Shown: positions 17,596 through 26,756, counted from the first letter of the stretch. The stretch: 64,000 nucleotides of DNA from Actinacidiphila guanduensis (GCF_900103985.1 NZ_FNIE01000009.1:1-64000); one strand, 5' to 3'. Numbers and translations: made by a program. Notes: generated from the sequence alone by a model not told the origin.

Positions 17596-18579
17596 ATGAG
17601 CCGGTACGGTGAGTTCCCGGGCACGCGGCCGCGCAGGCTGCGTACGACCCCCGCGATGCGCCGCCTGGTGGCGGAGACCCGGCTGAACCCCGCCGAGTTC
17701 ATCCTGCCGCTCTTCGTGCGCGAGGGGATCAGCGACCCGGTTCCCGTCTCGTCGATGCCCGGCGTCGTCCAGCACACCCGCGACACCCTGCGCAAGGCGG
17801 TCGCGGAAGCGGCGGAGGCGGGCGTCGGCGGTGTGATGCTCTTCGGCGTGCCCGAGGTGAAGGACGCCGTCGGCAGCAGCGGCACCGACCCGGACGGCAT
17901 CCTGCAGGTGGCGATCCGCGATGTGGTGGACGAGGTCGGGGACGCCCTCGTGGTCATGTCCGACCTGTGCCTGGACGAGTTCACCGACCACGGCCACTGC
18001 GGCGTCCTGGACGCAGAGGGCCGGGTGGACAACGACGCGACGCTGGAGCGCTACGCCGAGATGGCCCGCGTCCAGGCCGACGCGGGCGTCCACGTGGTGG
18101 GCGCCTCCGGCATGATGGACGGCCAGGTCGGTGTGATCCGCGACGCACTGGACGAGATCGGCAGGCAGGACGTCGCCATCCTCGGCTACACGGTGAAGTA
18201 CGCCTCCGCCTTCTACGGGCCCTTCCGCGAGGCCGTCAACTCCTCTCTCAAGGGCGACCGCAAGACGTACCAGCAGGATCCGGCGAACCTCCGCGAGTCG
18301 ATGCGCGAACTCGCGCTCGACCTCGCCGAGGGCGCCGACATGGTGATGGTGAAGCCCGCGCTGCCGTATCTTGACGTGCTGACCAGGGTCGCCGACAGCG
18401 TCGACGTGCCGGTGGCCGCCTACCAGATCTCGGGTGAGTACGCGATGGTGGAGGCCGCCGCCGCGAACGGCTGGATCGACCGGGAACGTACGATCCTGGA
18501 GACGCTCACGTCCATCCGCCGGGCGGGCGCGAACATGATCCTCACCTACTGGGCCACGGAAGTCGCCCAGCGACTGTGA
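17596..18579 (+). CDS. hemB: Delta-aminolevulinic acid dehydratase (porphobilinogen synthase)
   Basis: The 327-residue enzyme condenses two 5-aminolevulinates to porphobilinogen. Schiff-base lysines are Lys201 in LGYTVKYASAFYGPFR and Lys253 in VMVKPALPYLD. The active-site metal loop SDLCLDEFTDHGHCG keeps Cys125 and Cys135 but has Asp127 where the three-cysteine zinc enzymes have Cys, a mixed site whose metal preference is not obvious. ATG 17596 opens the usual MSRYGEFPGTRPRRLR. It is separated from hemD by a 364-base repeat-bearing gap and so may have its own promoter. Confidence 0.96.
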   Translation: MSRYGEFPGTRPRRLRTTPAMRRLVAETRLNPAEFILPLFVREGISDPVPVSSMPGVVQHTRDTLRKAVAEAAEAGVGGVMLFGVPEVKDAVGSSGTDPDGILQVAIRDVVDEVGDALVVMSDLCLDEFTDHGHCGVLDAEGRVDNDATLERYAEMARVQADAGVHVVGASGMMDGQVGVIRDALDEIGRQDVAILGYTVKYASAFYGPFREAVNSSLKGDRKTYQQDPANLRESMRELALDLAEGADMVMVKPALPYLDVLTRVADSVDVPVAAYQISGEYAMVEAAAANGWIDRERTILETLTSIRRAGANMILTYWATEVAQRL

Positions 18580-18595
18580 CCGAGGGGGAGCGGGG

Positions 18596-19144
18596 ATGAG
18601 CCGGGGAATACCCTCGTGGGCCGCGGTGAGCGGGCTGACCGCGGGCGCGATGGCGGTGGTCGCCGTCTTCGCCGTGCAGGCCAGCGGGTCGCCCGTGAAG
18701 ACGCCGGTGGCCTCGCACAAGCCGCACCCCACCGTGACGGCCACCCATCCGGCGCCCACCACGCCGCCACCGGTGCCGCAGGGCGGTGACACCGGCAAGC
18801 GGATCGTCTACTCGGTCGGCAAGCACCGGGTCTGGGTGGTGCCGAAGTCGGGCCCGGTGGCGACGTTCCTCGTCCAGCCCGGCACCGTGCCGGCCCGCCC
18901 CGGCGTCTACTACGTCAGCAAGCGCAAGCCCGCCGGTGTCGGCAGCGACGGTGTCTCGATCGAGCACATCGTCTACTTCGAGTACACCGCCGAGACCTGG
19001 GTCGCCTTCGCCGCTCCGGTGGACGACAAGCTCACCAAGCCCGCCCCCTCCCTCCACACCGGTGCCATCCGTGCCCACCGCGCGGACGCCACCCGGATCT
19101 GGAACAACACGGTCGTCGGCTCCACGGTCGTCGTCGTCCCCTGA
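18596..19144 (+). CDS. Secreted YkuD-fold protein lacking the catalytic cysteine
   Basis: The 182-residue protein has an N-terminal hydrophobic signal or anchor (about 8-30), a Pro/Thr/His-rich linker to residue ~62, and a domain that follows the L,D-transpeptidase (YkuD) outline: KRIVYSVGKHRVWVV, a PARPGVYYV strand, and at 154-180 HTGAIRAHRADATRIWN then GSTVVVVP. The last part aligns with the YkuD active-site pattern (SHGCIRM..ADA..LW..v..GT.V.V) but with Ala157 in place of the nucleophilic Cys. It is thus probably a non-catalytic wall-binding or regulatory relative. It follows hemB by 16 bases. Confidence 0.65.
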   Translation: MSRGIPSWAAVSGLTAGAMAVVAVFAVQASGSPVKTPVASHKPHPTVTATHPAPTTPPPVPQGGDTGKRIVYSVGKHRVWVVPKSGPVATFLVQPGTVPARPGVYYVSKRKPAGVGSDGVSIEHIVYFEYTAETWVAFAAPVDDKLTKPAPSLHTGAIRAHRADATRIWNNTVVGSTVVVVP

Positions 19145-19181
19145 CGCCGGCGCCGCCGGGCCGGTGTTCGGCCGCACAGCA

Positions 19182-19226
19182 CCGCGAAGGGCCCGCACCG
19201 GATCAGCCGGTGCGGGCCCTTCGCGG
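19182..19226. terminator. Bidirectional terminator
   Basis: A perfect 20-bp inverted repeat (19182-19201 and 19207-19226) with a 5-nt loop lies between the convergent YkuD-like gene and argS. Confidence 0.9.
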
Positions 19227-19237
19227 TCGGTCGGGCG

Positions 19238-21013
19238 CTACAGCCGCTCGGGGGTGCGGATGCCCAGCAGGGCCAGGCCCTGGCGGAGGGTGCGGCCGGT
19301 CAGGTCGCACAGGAAGAGGCGCTGCTCGACCTGGGGCTCGCCGCCCTCCGCGGTGAGCACCGGGCACTGCTCGTAGAAGGTCGTGAACAGCGAGGCGAGC
19401 TGGAAGAGGTACGAGGCGAGGCGGTGCGGCTCGTACGTCTCGGCGACCTCGGCGACGGCGTCGGCGAAGGCGTCCAGATGCAGGCCGAGGGCCCGCTCGG
19501 CGGGGGCGAGCGGCAACTCCGGGTGCGCGACGGGCCGCTGTCCTTCGGCCGCCTTCCGGAAGATCGAGCGGGTCCGCGCGTAGGCGTACTGGATGTAGAC
19601 GCTCGTGTCGCCGTTGAGCGAGACCATCCGGTCCAGGTCGAAGACGTAGTCCCGGCCGAGCGAGGTGGACAGGTCCGCGTACTTCACGGCGCCGATGCCG
19701 ACCTGCCGCCCGTTGTCGGTGATCTCCTGCTCGGTCAGGCCGATCTTCTCGCCCTTCTCCCGCACCACCGCGGTGGCCCGGGCGACCGCCTCGTCCAGCA
19801 GGTCCTCCAGCCGGACGCTCTTGCCGGCCCGGGTCTTGAACGGCTTGCCGTCCTTGCCGAGCACGGTGCCGAACGGCAGGTGCCGCGCGGTCACGCCGTC
19901 GGTGAGCCAGCCGGCCCGCCGGGCGGTCTCGAAGACCATCCGGAAGTGCAGCGACTGCCGGACGTCCACCACGTAGAGCAGGGTGTCGGCGTGCAGGTCC
20001 TGCGTCCGGTTGCGGATCGCGGACAGGTCGGTGGCCGCGTAGCCGAAGCCGCCGTCGGTCTTGCGGACGATCAGCGGGACCGGCTCGCCGTCCTTGCCCT
20101 TGATGTCGTCGAAGAAGACGCACAGCGCCCCGTTCGACCACACGGCGACGCCGGCCTTCTCCAGCAGGTGGCACGTCTCGACCAGCATGTCGTTGTACCC
20201 CGACTCGCCGACGATGTCGGCGTCGCGGATCTCGATGTCCAGCTTGTCGTAGACGGAGTAGAAGTAGATCTTCGACTCGTCCACGAACCGCTGCCAGGTG
20301 GCCAGCGTCTCGGGGTCGCCCGCCTGGAGGTCGACCACCTTGCGCCGGGCCCGGTCCTTGAACGCCTCGTCGGCGTCGAAGAGGGCGCGGGCGGACTTGT
20401 AGAGCCGGTCGAGCCGGGACATGGACGCCTCGCCGGAGTCCGCGTCGGCGCCGCCGGTGTGGTCCAGCTCGTGCGGGTGCTCCAGCAGGTACTGGATGAG
20501 CATGCCGAACTGGGTGCCCCAGTCGCCGATGTGGTGCCGCCGGACGACCTGCTCGCCGCCGAACTCCAGGATGCGCACCAGCGCGTCCCCGATCACCGAG
20601 GACCGCAGGTGGCCGACGTGCATCTCCTTGGCCACGTTGGGCTGCGCGTAGTCGACCACGGTGATGCCCGGGTCGGGCTTCGCGGGCACTCCGAGCCGGT
20701 CGTCCGCCAGCCGCCGCGCGAGGTTCGCGGTGATCGCGGCGTCCGGCACCGTGATGTTGAGGAAGCCGGGGCCGGAGACCTCGACCTCGCCCACCACCTC
20801 GTCGGCCGGCAGGGCGGCGGCGACCTGCGCGGCCAGCTCCCGCGGGTTGGCCTTGGCCCGCTTGGCCAGGCCCAGCACCCCGTTGGCCTGGAAGTCGGCC
20901 CGGTCGCTGCGTCGCAGCAGCGGGTCGGCACCGACGGCCGACGGCACCGCGGCCGCGAGGGCTGCGGAGACGCGCTGCTGGAGCGAGGCGGAGAGCGAGG
21001 GGACCGAGGCCAT
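19238..21013 (-). CDS. argS: Arginyl-tRNA synthetase
   Basis: The 591-residue class I synthetase has the N-terminal Add-1 tRNA D-loop domain, the HIGH-equivalent HVGHLRSSVIGD near residue 130, a GDWGTQFGMLIQ segment, and the C-terminal anticodon-binding helical domain ending in the typical TLRQGLALLGIRTPERL-like tail. ArgS needs tRNA(Arg) to activate arginine. ATG 21013 opens MASVPSLSASLQQRV. It is divergent from lysS across a 287-base region holding two DnaA boxes. Confidence 0.96.
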   Translation of the reverse strand: MASVPSLSASLQQRVSAALAAAVPSAVGADPLLRRSDRADFQANGVLGLAKRAKANPRELAAQVAAALPADEVVGEVEVSGPGFLNITVPDAAITANLARRLADDRLGVPAKPDPGITVVDYAQPNVAKEMHVGHLRSSVIGDALVRILEFGGEQVVRRHHIGDWGTQFGMLIQYLLEHPHELDHTGGADADSGEASMSRLDRLYKSARALFDADEAFKDRARRKVVDLQAGDPETLATWQRFVDESKIYFYSVYDKLDIEIRDADIVGESGYNDMLVETCHLLEKAGVAVWSNGALCVFFDDIKGKDGEPVPLIVRKTDGGFGYAATDLSAIRNRTQDLHADTLLYVVDVRQSLHFRMVFETARRAGWLTDGVTARHLPFGTVLGKDGKPFKTRAGKSVRLEDLLDEAVARATAVVREKGEKIGLTEQEITDNGRQVGIGAVKYADLSTSLGRDYVFDLDRMVSLNGDTSVYIQYAYARTRSIFRKAAEGQRPVAHPELPLAPAERALGLHLDAFADAVAEVAETYEPHRLASYLFQLASLFTTFYEQCPVLTAEGGEPQVEQRLFLCDLTGRTLRQGLALLGIRTPERL

Positions 21014-21128
21014 GGAGGTGCCGTTCCGTGTGAGGCTGCAAGGTGGGCTCGCGGTCCGGACCGGCGGATCGCCCGACCGTGCCCGCGACACTGCGAGTAT
21101 CCCATGGGGGCAAAGCGCGCAACATCGG

Positions 21129-21137
21129 TTATCCACA
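21129..21137 (+). promoter_or_regulatory. DnaA box TTATCCACA
   Basis: The sequence is a perfect match to the classical DnaA box and lies in the argS-lysS divergent promoter region, 62 bases before a second box in the same orientation. Confidence 0.6.
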
Positions 21138-21190
21138 GGCCCGGGTGCCGGCGCGGCCGTCGCGGGACACGGCGAGGTCGGGGCGCGGAG

Positions 21191-21199
21191 TTGTCCACA
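21191..21199 (+). promoter_or_regulatory. DnaA box TTGTCCACA
   Basis: This is the form of DnaA box preferred in Streptomyces. Together with the box at 21129 it forms a pair about 110-170 bases upstream of the lysS start. Confidence 0.6.
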
Positions 21200-21300
21200 G
21201 GCGGGAAAAGGGTGGGACGGCGGCGGTGGCGGTTCTGGGAGAATGAACGTGCCGGGAGACGCCCGGCACGCACCCCTGCGACCCCAGGAAGAAGAGGACC

Positions 21301-23043
21301 GTGGCTGCAAGCACCGAGGCCGACTGGGTCTCCCGTTTCGCGGACGACGTCATCGCCGAGTCGGAGCGCCGCGCACCCGGGAAACCCGTCGTCGTCGCGT
21401 CCGGCCTCAGCCCGTCGGGACCGATCCACCTGGGCAACCTGCGCGAGGTCATGACCCCGCACCTGGTGGCCGACGAGATCCGCCGCCGCGGCCACGAGGT
21501 GCGCCACCTCATCTCCTGGGACGACTACGACCGGTACCGCAAGGTCCCCAAGGGCATCCCCGGGGTGGACGAGGAGGCGTGGGCCGAGCACATCGGCAAG
21601 CCGCTGACCTCCGTGCCCGCCCCCGCGGGCTCCCCGCACCCGAACTGGGCGGAGCACTTCAAGGCCGCCATGATCGAGGCGCTCGGCGAGCTCGGCGTGG
21701 AGTTCGACGGGATCAGCCAGACCGCCCAGTACACCTCGGGGGTCTACCGGGAGCAGATCCTGCACGCCATGCGGCACCGCGCCGAGATCGACGCGATCCT
21801 CGCCCGGTACCGGACGAAGAAGGCCCCCGCCAAGCCCGCCCAGCAGAAGCCGGTGGACGCGGCGGAGCTGGCCGCCGAAGAGGGCTCCGGCGCCGCCGAG
21901 GAGGACGACGGCAGCGGCAGCGCCGCCACCGGCGTGGGGTACGTCCCCTACAAGCCCTACTGCGCGGCCTGCGGCAAGGACCTCACCACCGTCACGGCGT
22001 ACGACGACGAGACGACCGAGCTCTCCTTCACCTGCGCCTGCGGCCACGCCGAAACGGTCAAGCTGAGCGAGTTCGACCGCGGCAAGCTGGTCTGGAAGGT
22101 GGACTGGCCGATGCGCTGGGCGTTCGAGGGCGTGGTCTTCGAGCCGTCCGGTGTCGACCACTCCTCGCCGGGCTCGTCCTTCCAGGTCGGCGGGCAGATC
22201 GTCGGCCCGATCTTCGGCGGCGAGCAGCCGATCGGCCCGATGTACGCGTTCGTCGGCATCTCCGGCATGGCGAAGATGTCCTCCTCCCGGGGCGGGGTGC
22301 CCACCCCGGGCGACGCGCTGCGGATCATGGAGCCGCAGATCCTGCGCTGGCTCTACGCCCGCCGCCGGCCGAACCAGTCCTTCAAGATCGCCTTCGACCA
22401 GGAGATCCAGCGGCTGTACGACGAGTGGGACGCCCTGACCCGCAAGGTCGAGGACGGCAGCGCCCTGCCCGCCGACGCGGCCGCGTACGCCCGCGCGGTG
22501 GGCACCGCCTCCGGTGAGCTGCCGCGCACCCCGCGCCCGCTGCCGTACCGCACGCTGGCCTCGGTGGCCGACGTGACGGCGGGCGCCGAGGAGCAGACCC
22601 TGCGCATCCTCTCCGAGCTGGACCCGGCGCACCCGCTCTCCTCGCTGGCCGAGGCGCGCCCGCGCCTGGACCGCGCGGAGAACTGGATCTCGACGTACGT
22701 CCCGGCCGAGCAGCGCACGGTGGTCCGCACCGAGCCCGACACCGAGCGGCTCGCCCGGCTGGACGACGCGGACCGCGGTGCCCTGAAGCTCCTGCTCGAC
22801 GGCCTGGAGTCGCACTGGTCGCTGGACGGCCTGACGACGCTGGTCTACGCGGTCCCCAAGGTCCGCGCGGGCCTGGCGCCGGACGCCAAGCCGACCCCGG
22901 AGCTGAAGGCCGCCCAGCGGGCGTTCTTCGTCCTGCTCTACGAGCTGCTGGTCGGCCGCGACACGGGCCCGCGGCTCCCCACGCTGCTCCTCGCCGTGGG
23001 CCAGCCCCGCGTCCGCCTCCTCCTGGGCGGCGCGCCGGAGTAG
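21301..23043 (+). CDS. lysS: Class I (archaeal-type) lysyl-tRNA synthetase
   Basis: The 580-residue enzyme is the class I LysRS, unrelated to the common class II form. It has the HIGH-like PIHLGN after ASGLSPSG near residue 40 and the KMSSSRGG signature near 324. A CxxC pair in YCAACGKD and a second in CACG suggest a zinc ribbon. An Ala/Glu/Asp-rich, low-complexity insertion (about 163-212) precedes the ribbon and looks disordered. GTG 21301 follows an AGGAAGAAGAGG purine stretch. Confidence 0.95.
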   Translation: MAASTEADWVSRFADDVIAESERRAPGKPVVVASGLSPSGPIHLGNLREVMTPHLVADEIRRRGHEVRHLISWDDYDRYRKVPKGIPGVDEEAWAEHIGKPLTSVPAPAGSPHPNWAEHFKAAMIEALGELGVEFDGISQTAQYTSGVYREQILHAMRHRAEIDAILARYRTKKAPAKPAQQKPVDAAELAAEEGSGAAEEDDGSGSAATGVGYVPYKPYCAACGKDLTTVTAYDDETTELSFTCACGHAETVKLSEFDRGKLVWKVDWPMRWAFEGVVFEPSGVDHSSPGSSFQVGGQIVGPIFGGEQPIGPMYAFVGISGMAKMSSSRGGVPTPGDALRIMEPQILRWLYARRRPNQSFKIAFDQEIQRLYDEWDALTRKVEDGSALPADAAAYARAVGTASGELPRTPRPLPYRTLASVADVTAGAEEQTLRILSELDPAHPLSSLAEARPRLDRAENWISTYVPAEQRTVVRTEPDTERLARLDDADRGALKLLLDGLESHWSLDGLTTLVYAVPKVRAGLAPDAKPTPELKAAQRAFFVLLYELLVGRDTGPRLPTLLLAVGQPRVRLLLGGAPE

Positions 23044-23071
23044 GGAGGCAGCCCGCCGCCCCGTCACCGAA

Positions 23072-23100
23072 AGGCCGGGTGCTGCGTGGGGGCCCGGCCT
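23072..23100. terminator. Terminator between lysS and the DUF2637 gene
   Basis: An 8-bp G/C stem (23072-23079 with 23093-23100) with a 13-nt loop lies between the convergent genes. It slightly overlaps the last codon of the minus-strand gene. Confidence 0.6.
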
Positions 23101-24835
23101 ACGGGATGTACTCCGCCTCGCTCTCGGAGTTGAAGCGGTAGCGCAGCTCGCGGAGGGCGGCGACGAGTTCGCGTTCCTCGGGGGAGTTGCCCGTGTACGC
23201 CTCCTCCAGGAGACGGGCGAGCTGGCGAGTGTTGGGGAAGGAGCCGCGCTCGCGGACGTACTGGCGGTAGGCGGCGAAGTACGCCTCCTCGGTGGGCACG
23301 TCCTCCGGGAGCCGCAGACCGCCGCGCGGGTAGGTCACCGCCTCGGGCTGCGGCTCGTCGGCCACCGCCGTCTCCGGCTCGGTCTGCGGCACCGCCTGCG
23401 GCTCCTCGGGGCCGTCCGCCGGGGCACCGTCGAGGCCGACGTTGCCCAGCGGGCGGGTGCGGTTGGGCCCCGCCGGGACCATCACCTGCGGCTGCTCCTG
23501 GCCCTGCGGCCCCTGCTCGGCGTTCGGCGGCACGTCCCCGCCCTGCGCCTGCTGCGGCCCCTGCCCCTGGGGGAACGGGCCCGGCCCGCCCTGCCCCTGC
23601 GGGAACTGCCCTTCGGCAAGCGGCCCCTGCGGCGCCTGGCCCTGCGGGAACTGCTCCGGAGGGTAGGGCCCCTGCGGGAACTGCTCCTGCGGGAACTGCC
23701 CGTCGGCGAACTGCTGCTGACCCGCGTAGAGCGCCTGCCCGTACGGGTGCCCCTGCGCCTGCGGGGGCGCGAACCATGGGCTGTCGTGCGGCTGGAGCTG
23801 CTGCTGCTCGTACATCTGCTGCTCGTAGAGCCGGCGTTCGTAGAGCTGCTGCTCCTGGTCCTGGGCGCGGACCTGGGCCAGCACCTGCTCCCAGTCCTCG
23901 TCGCCGGGCCCGGCGGGACCCTGGCCGTTCGGGCCGGACGCCACCGGGGCCTGCCCGTTGACCCCGTTGAGCCGCTGCGCGTTCGGCGCCTGCCCGTTGC
24001 CCGCGGGCCCTGCGGCCTGTGCGGCCTGTGCACCCTGGGCGGCGCCCTCCGCAGCCTCCGCCGTGGCCCCCGCCTCCTCCGCCGCCTCGCCCTTCGTCAG
24101 CGCCGCCGGCCGCGTCTCGGCGACCGCCAGCACCGGCCCGGCCGACAGGTCGATGCCCGCCGCCTCCAGCCCCGCGTCGGCCGTCTCGGAGAGCGGCACC
24201 CCGTAGCGGGCCAGCCGCAGCGGCATGATCGCCTCGATCGGGGCCCGGCGGCGCCAGTTGACGCCGTAGCGGGCGCGCAGCCGGGCGCGGTAGACCAGCC
24301 GGTCCTGCTCGCGCCGGATGACCTCCTCGTACGAGCGCAGCTCCCACAGCTTCATCCGCCGCCACAGCCGGAAGGTCGGCAGCGGCGCGAGCAGCCAGCG
24401 GGTGATGCGCACCGACTCCATGTGCTTGTCGGCGGTGATGTCGGCGACCCGGCCGATGGCGTGCCGGGCGGCCTCCACGCAGACCACGAAGAGCACCGGG
24501 ATGATCGCGTGCATGCCGACGCCGAGCGGGTCCGGCCAGGCGGCGGCGCCGTTGAAGGCGATGGTGGCGCCGGTGAGCAGCCACGCGGTCTGCCGCAGCA
24601 GCGGGAAGGGGATGCGCAGCCAGGTCAGCAGCAGGTCCAGGGCGAGCAGGACGACGATGCCCGCGTCCACGCCGATCGGGAAGACATTGGCGAACCAGCC
24701 GAAGCCCTTGTGCAGGGCGAGCGTGCGCACGGCCGCGTACGAGCCGGCGAAGCCGATGGCGGCGATCACCACGGCGCCGGCGACGACGATGCCTATCAGT
24801 ATCCGGTGAGTCCGGGTCAAACGTATCGCGGCCAC
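23099..24835 (-). CDS. DUF2637 membrane protein with Gln/Pro-rich repeats
   Basis: The 578-residue protein starts with four predicted transmembrane helices (about residues 12-130), the DUF2637 (SpdB-like) module common in Streptomyces. A basic cytoplasmic helical region follows. Residues ~290-460 are low complexity, with many FPQGQ, FPQEQ and EQQ units. The C-terminal ~70 residues (PTEEAYFAAYRQYVRERGSF and after) resemble a small winged helix found in DUF2637 proteins and may bind DNA. Function is unknown. GTG 24835 is preceded by CAGGAGGGG. Anchored position and possible DNA-binding tail suggest a link between membrane and nucleoid or plasmid. Confidence 0.8.
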   Translation of the reverse strand: MAAIRLTRTHRILIGIVVAGAVVIAAIGFAGSYAAVRTLALHKGFGWFANVFPIGVDAGIVVLLALDLLLTWLRIPFPLLRQTAWLLTGATIAFNGAAAWPDPLGVGMHAIIPVLFVVCVEAARHAIGRVADITADKHMESVRITRWLLAPLPTFRLWRRMKLWELRSYEEVIRREQDRLVYRARLRARYGVNWRRRAPIEAIMPLRLARYGVPLSETADAGLEAAGIDLSAGPVLAVAETRPAALTKGEAAEEAGATAEAAEGAAQGAQAAQAAGPAGNGQAPNAQRLNGVNGQAPVASGPNGQGPAGPGDEDWEQVLAQVRAQDQEQQLYERRLYEQQMYEQQQLQPHDSPWFAPPQAQGHPYGQALYAGQQQFADGQFPQEQFPQGPYPPEQFPQGQAPQGPLAEGQFPQGQGGPGPFPQGQGPQQAQGGDVPPNAEQGPQGQEQPQVMVPAGPNRTRPLGNVGLDGAPADGPEEPQAVPQTEPETAVADEPQPEAVTYPRGGLRLPEDVPTEEAYFAAYRQYVRERGSFPNTRQLARLLEEAYTGNSPEERELVAALRELRYRFNSESEAEYIP

Positions 24836-24985
24836 CCGCGACCCCTCCTGCCCCTCGGCCTGTCCCCCGTGAACTGGCCGCCCCAGACTGCCATATGCGG
24901 GCGGGGAACCGGCGACCCGCCGGGTGGATGGTCGGACAGACGTACGGATAAAGGTGCGGATAAGGGGGCGGGCGAGCCCGAGTTG

Positions 24986-25720
24986 TTACGCGCCGGTGGA
25001 CGTGCTCTGCGCGGTGTTGGCCGCGGCGACGGCCGCGACCGCGTCCTTGGCGGCCCGCTCGGCGTCGCTGTCGACGCTCGACGCGCTCGGGTTCTTCTTG
25101 CCCTCCAGGCCGGCGCCGTTGTACTCGACGATCACCACGACGTTGCCGGTGCGGACCACCACCGTGTCGTTCTGCGAGGTGACCTTCGCCACCGTGGCCT
25201 TGCCGCTCACCGATGTGGCCTGGTCGCCGAGGCCGGTGAGTGGGGTGGCGGTGAAACCGGGCGTCTTGGCCAGCTCGCCCGACTCGTCGGCGAAACGCTT
25301 CTTCGCCTGGTCGTCGCCGGCGCCCAGCTCGGTGGAGGAGGCGAAGCGCTCCAGGGTGACCGACAGCCAGCGGTACTGGTAGCCGTCCTTGCCGTTGCCG
25401 GTCCACGAGCAGCCGCTGCGGGTGCCCTTCTCGTCGTCGCCGGTCGGCGTGCCCTTGCTGCTCTTCGCCTTGGGCACCAGGTCCGTGACGGTGGACTTGG
25501 TGACGGCGCCGCAGGAGGCGGGCAGGGTGGCGAACCGCGCGGGCGCGACCGTCGGGGTGGTGCTGGTGACGGCGGGGGCGGTCGGCGCGGTGGTGTGCTT
25601 CTTCGCGGAGTCCGAGTCGCCGGAGCCCGAGGAGCAGCCCGCCGCCAGGGCGGCGCAGACACTCGCGCAGGCGAGTATCAGCAGCGCCAGACGGGCCTTG
25701 GGGTTGATCCGGTCTTCCAT
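24986..25720 (-). CDS. DUF3558 lipoprotein (first of two)
   Basis: The 244-residue protein begins MEDRINPKARLALLILA and has a lipobox LAAGC, so it is exported and lipid-anchored outside the membrane. The mature part has a Thr/Ser/Ala linker and a domain with two further cysteines (ASCGAV and SGCSWTG) typical of DUF3558, a family that I know without an assigned biochemical role. It lies 130 bases downstream of a paralogue on the same strand, so the pair probably arose by duplication and may be co-transcribed. Confidence 0.82.
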   Translation of the reverse strand: MEDRINPKARLALLILACASVCAALAAGCSSGSGDSDSAKKHTTAPTAPAVTSTTPTVAPARFATLPASCGAVTKSTVTDLVPKAKSSKGTPTGDDEKGTRSGCSWTGNGKDGYQYRWLSVTLERFASSTELGAGDDQAKKRFADESGELAKTPGFTATPLTGLGDQATSVSGKATVAKVTSQNDTVVVRTGNVVVIVEYNGAGLEGKKNPSASSVDSDAERAAKDAVAAVAAANTAQSTSTGA

Positions 25721-25850
25721 CGTCCTTCGGCCCTTCGGTCCCTCGCCTGCGTCGGTCGTGGCCGGGCGGCGGCGGTCCCGCCGCACCGGTCGGCCCTCCA
25801 GGCTAAGGCCAACGGGCCCGGGCGGCGGCAAGCCCCGGGCCGGGCGATGC

Positions 25851-26756
25851 CTAGCCCTCGACCTTGTGCTGCAGCTCGACGGCCACCTTTTCTGCGTCTT
25901 TCTGCAGGTCAGCGCTGCTCGGTGACGCTGCGCCACGGGGCGCGGACTGGGTGTAGGTGATGGTCGCGAGGACGTTCGCGGCGCGGAAGACCACCGTGAC
26001 CGTGCGGGTCGGGCCGCTTTTCGGGCTCTTGGCGACGTCGTTGATGAATGCGGCGTTTCCCACATCGGCGAGTCGGCGCGGCGCGAGGTCGGCGGCGGCC
26101 GATTCGGGGGAGTTCGCGTTGTTCGACCCACTTGTCCCGGTGGTGGTGCCCGAGGGGGTACCGGCCGGGTTGCCCGCGTCGTGGGTGCCGGCGGAGGTGG
26201 CGGTGGGGTCCGTGCCGGACGCGGTGGCGGGGGGTGTCGTGGACGGCGTGGTCGTGGTGGCCGAGCCGCTGGGCGGCGTCGAGGGGATGGAGGCGGCCGA
26301 CGCCTTGCGGTCGAAGTCGTTCTGCGCCTGGAGTTCGTCGCTGATCGAGGGGTCGTAGGAGACCACCCGGGTGAGGTTGAGCGTCAGGGTGCGCGAGGTG
26401 CCGTCGGGGGTGGCGCCCTTCCAGGTGCAGCCGACCAGCCGGTCCGTGTCGTACGTCAGCGCCTCGGTGCCCGAGTAGTCCTTCGCGCCGGGCACCAGCT
26501 TGTGCAGCGAGTCCAGGTCCACGGCCGTGCACGGCTGGGGGAGGGTGCGGTACTTGCCGGGCGGGGCCGGTGAGACGACGGCGCCGTCGGACGGCGCGGC
26601 GGCGCCGTCGGTGTTGCGCCCGTCCGAGGAGCCGGTGCCGCTGCACGCGGTGAGCGCGGCCAGCCCGGCCAGCCCGAACGCGGCCAGCGCGGCGCCGGCC
26701 GAGAGGCGGGCGCGCCGGGGTGCGAACGGCATCCGGGACCGCAGCGTGGACCGCAC
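25851..26756 (-). CDS. DUF3558 lipoprotein (second paralogue)
   Basis: The 301-residue lipoprotein has a signal with lipobox ALTAC near residue 37, a linker, and a DUF3558 domain with PQPCTAVD and LVGCTWKGA as the paired cysteines, matching the neighbouring protein. A Thr/Ser/Ala/Pro-rich insertion near residues 175-225 is not in the paralogue. GTG 26756 is chosen because AGGAAGGAG lies eight bases upstream; ATG 26732 is in frame. It is divergent from rtcB. Confidence 0.82.
   Translation of the reverse strand: MRSTLRSRMPFAPRRARLSAGAALAAFGLAGLAALTACSGTGSSDGRNTDGAAAPSDGAVVSPAPPGKYRTLPQPCTAVDLDSLHKLVPGAKDYSGTEALTYDTDRLVGCTWKGATPDGTSRTLTLNLTRVVSYDPSISDELQAQNDFDRKASAASIPSTPPSGSATTTTPSTTPPATASGTDPTATSAGTHDAGNPAGTPSGTTTGTSGSNNANSPESAAADLAPRRLADVGNAAFINDVAKSPKSGPTRTVTVVFRAANVLATITYTQSAPRGAASPSSADLQKDAEKVAVELQHKVEG

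Noticed and set aside
14754..18032. Minus-strand open frame of about 1,090 codons across hemC-hemD-hemB
   Set aside because: Composition is Ser/Arg/Ala-rich without any motif and it lies fully antisense to clear heme genes.
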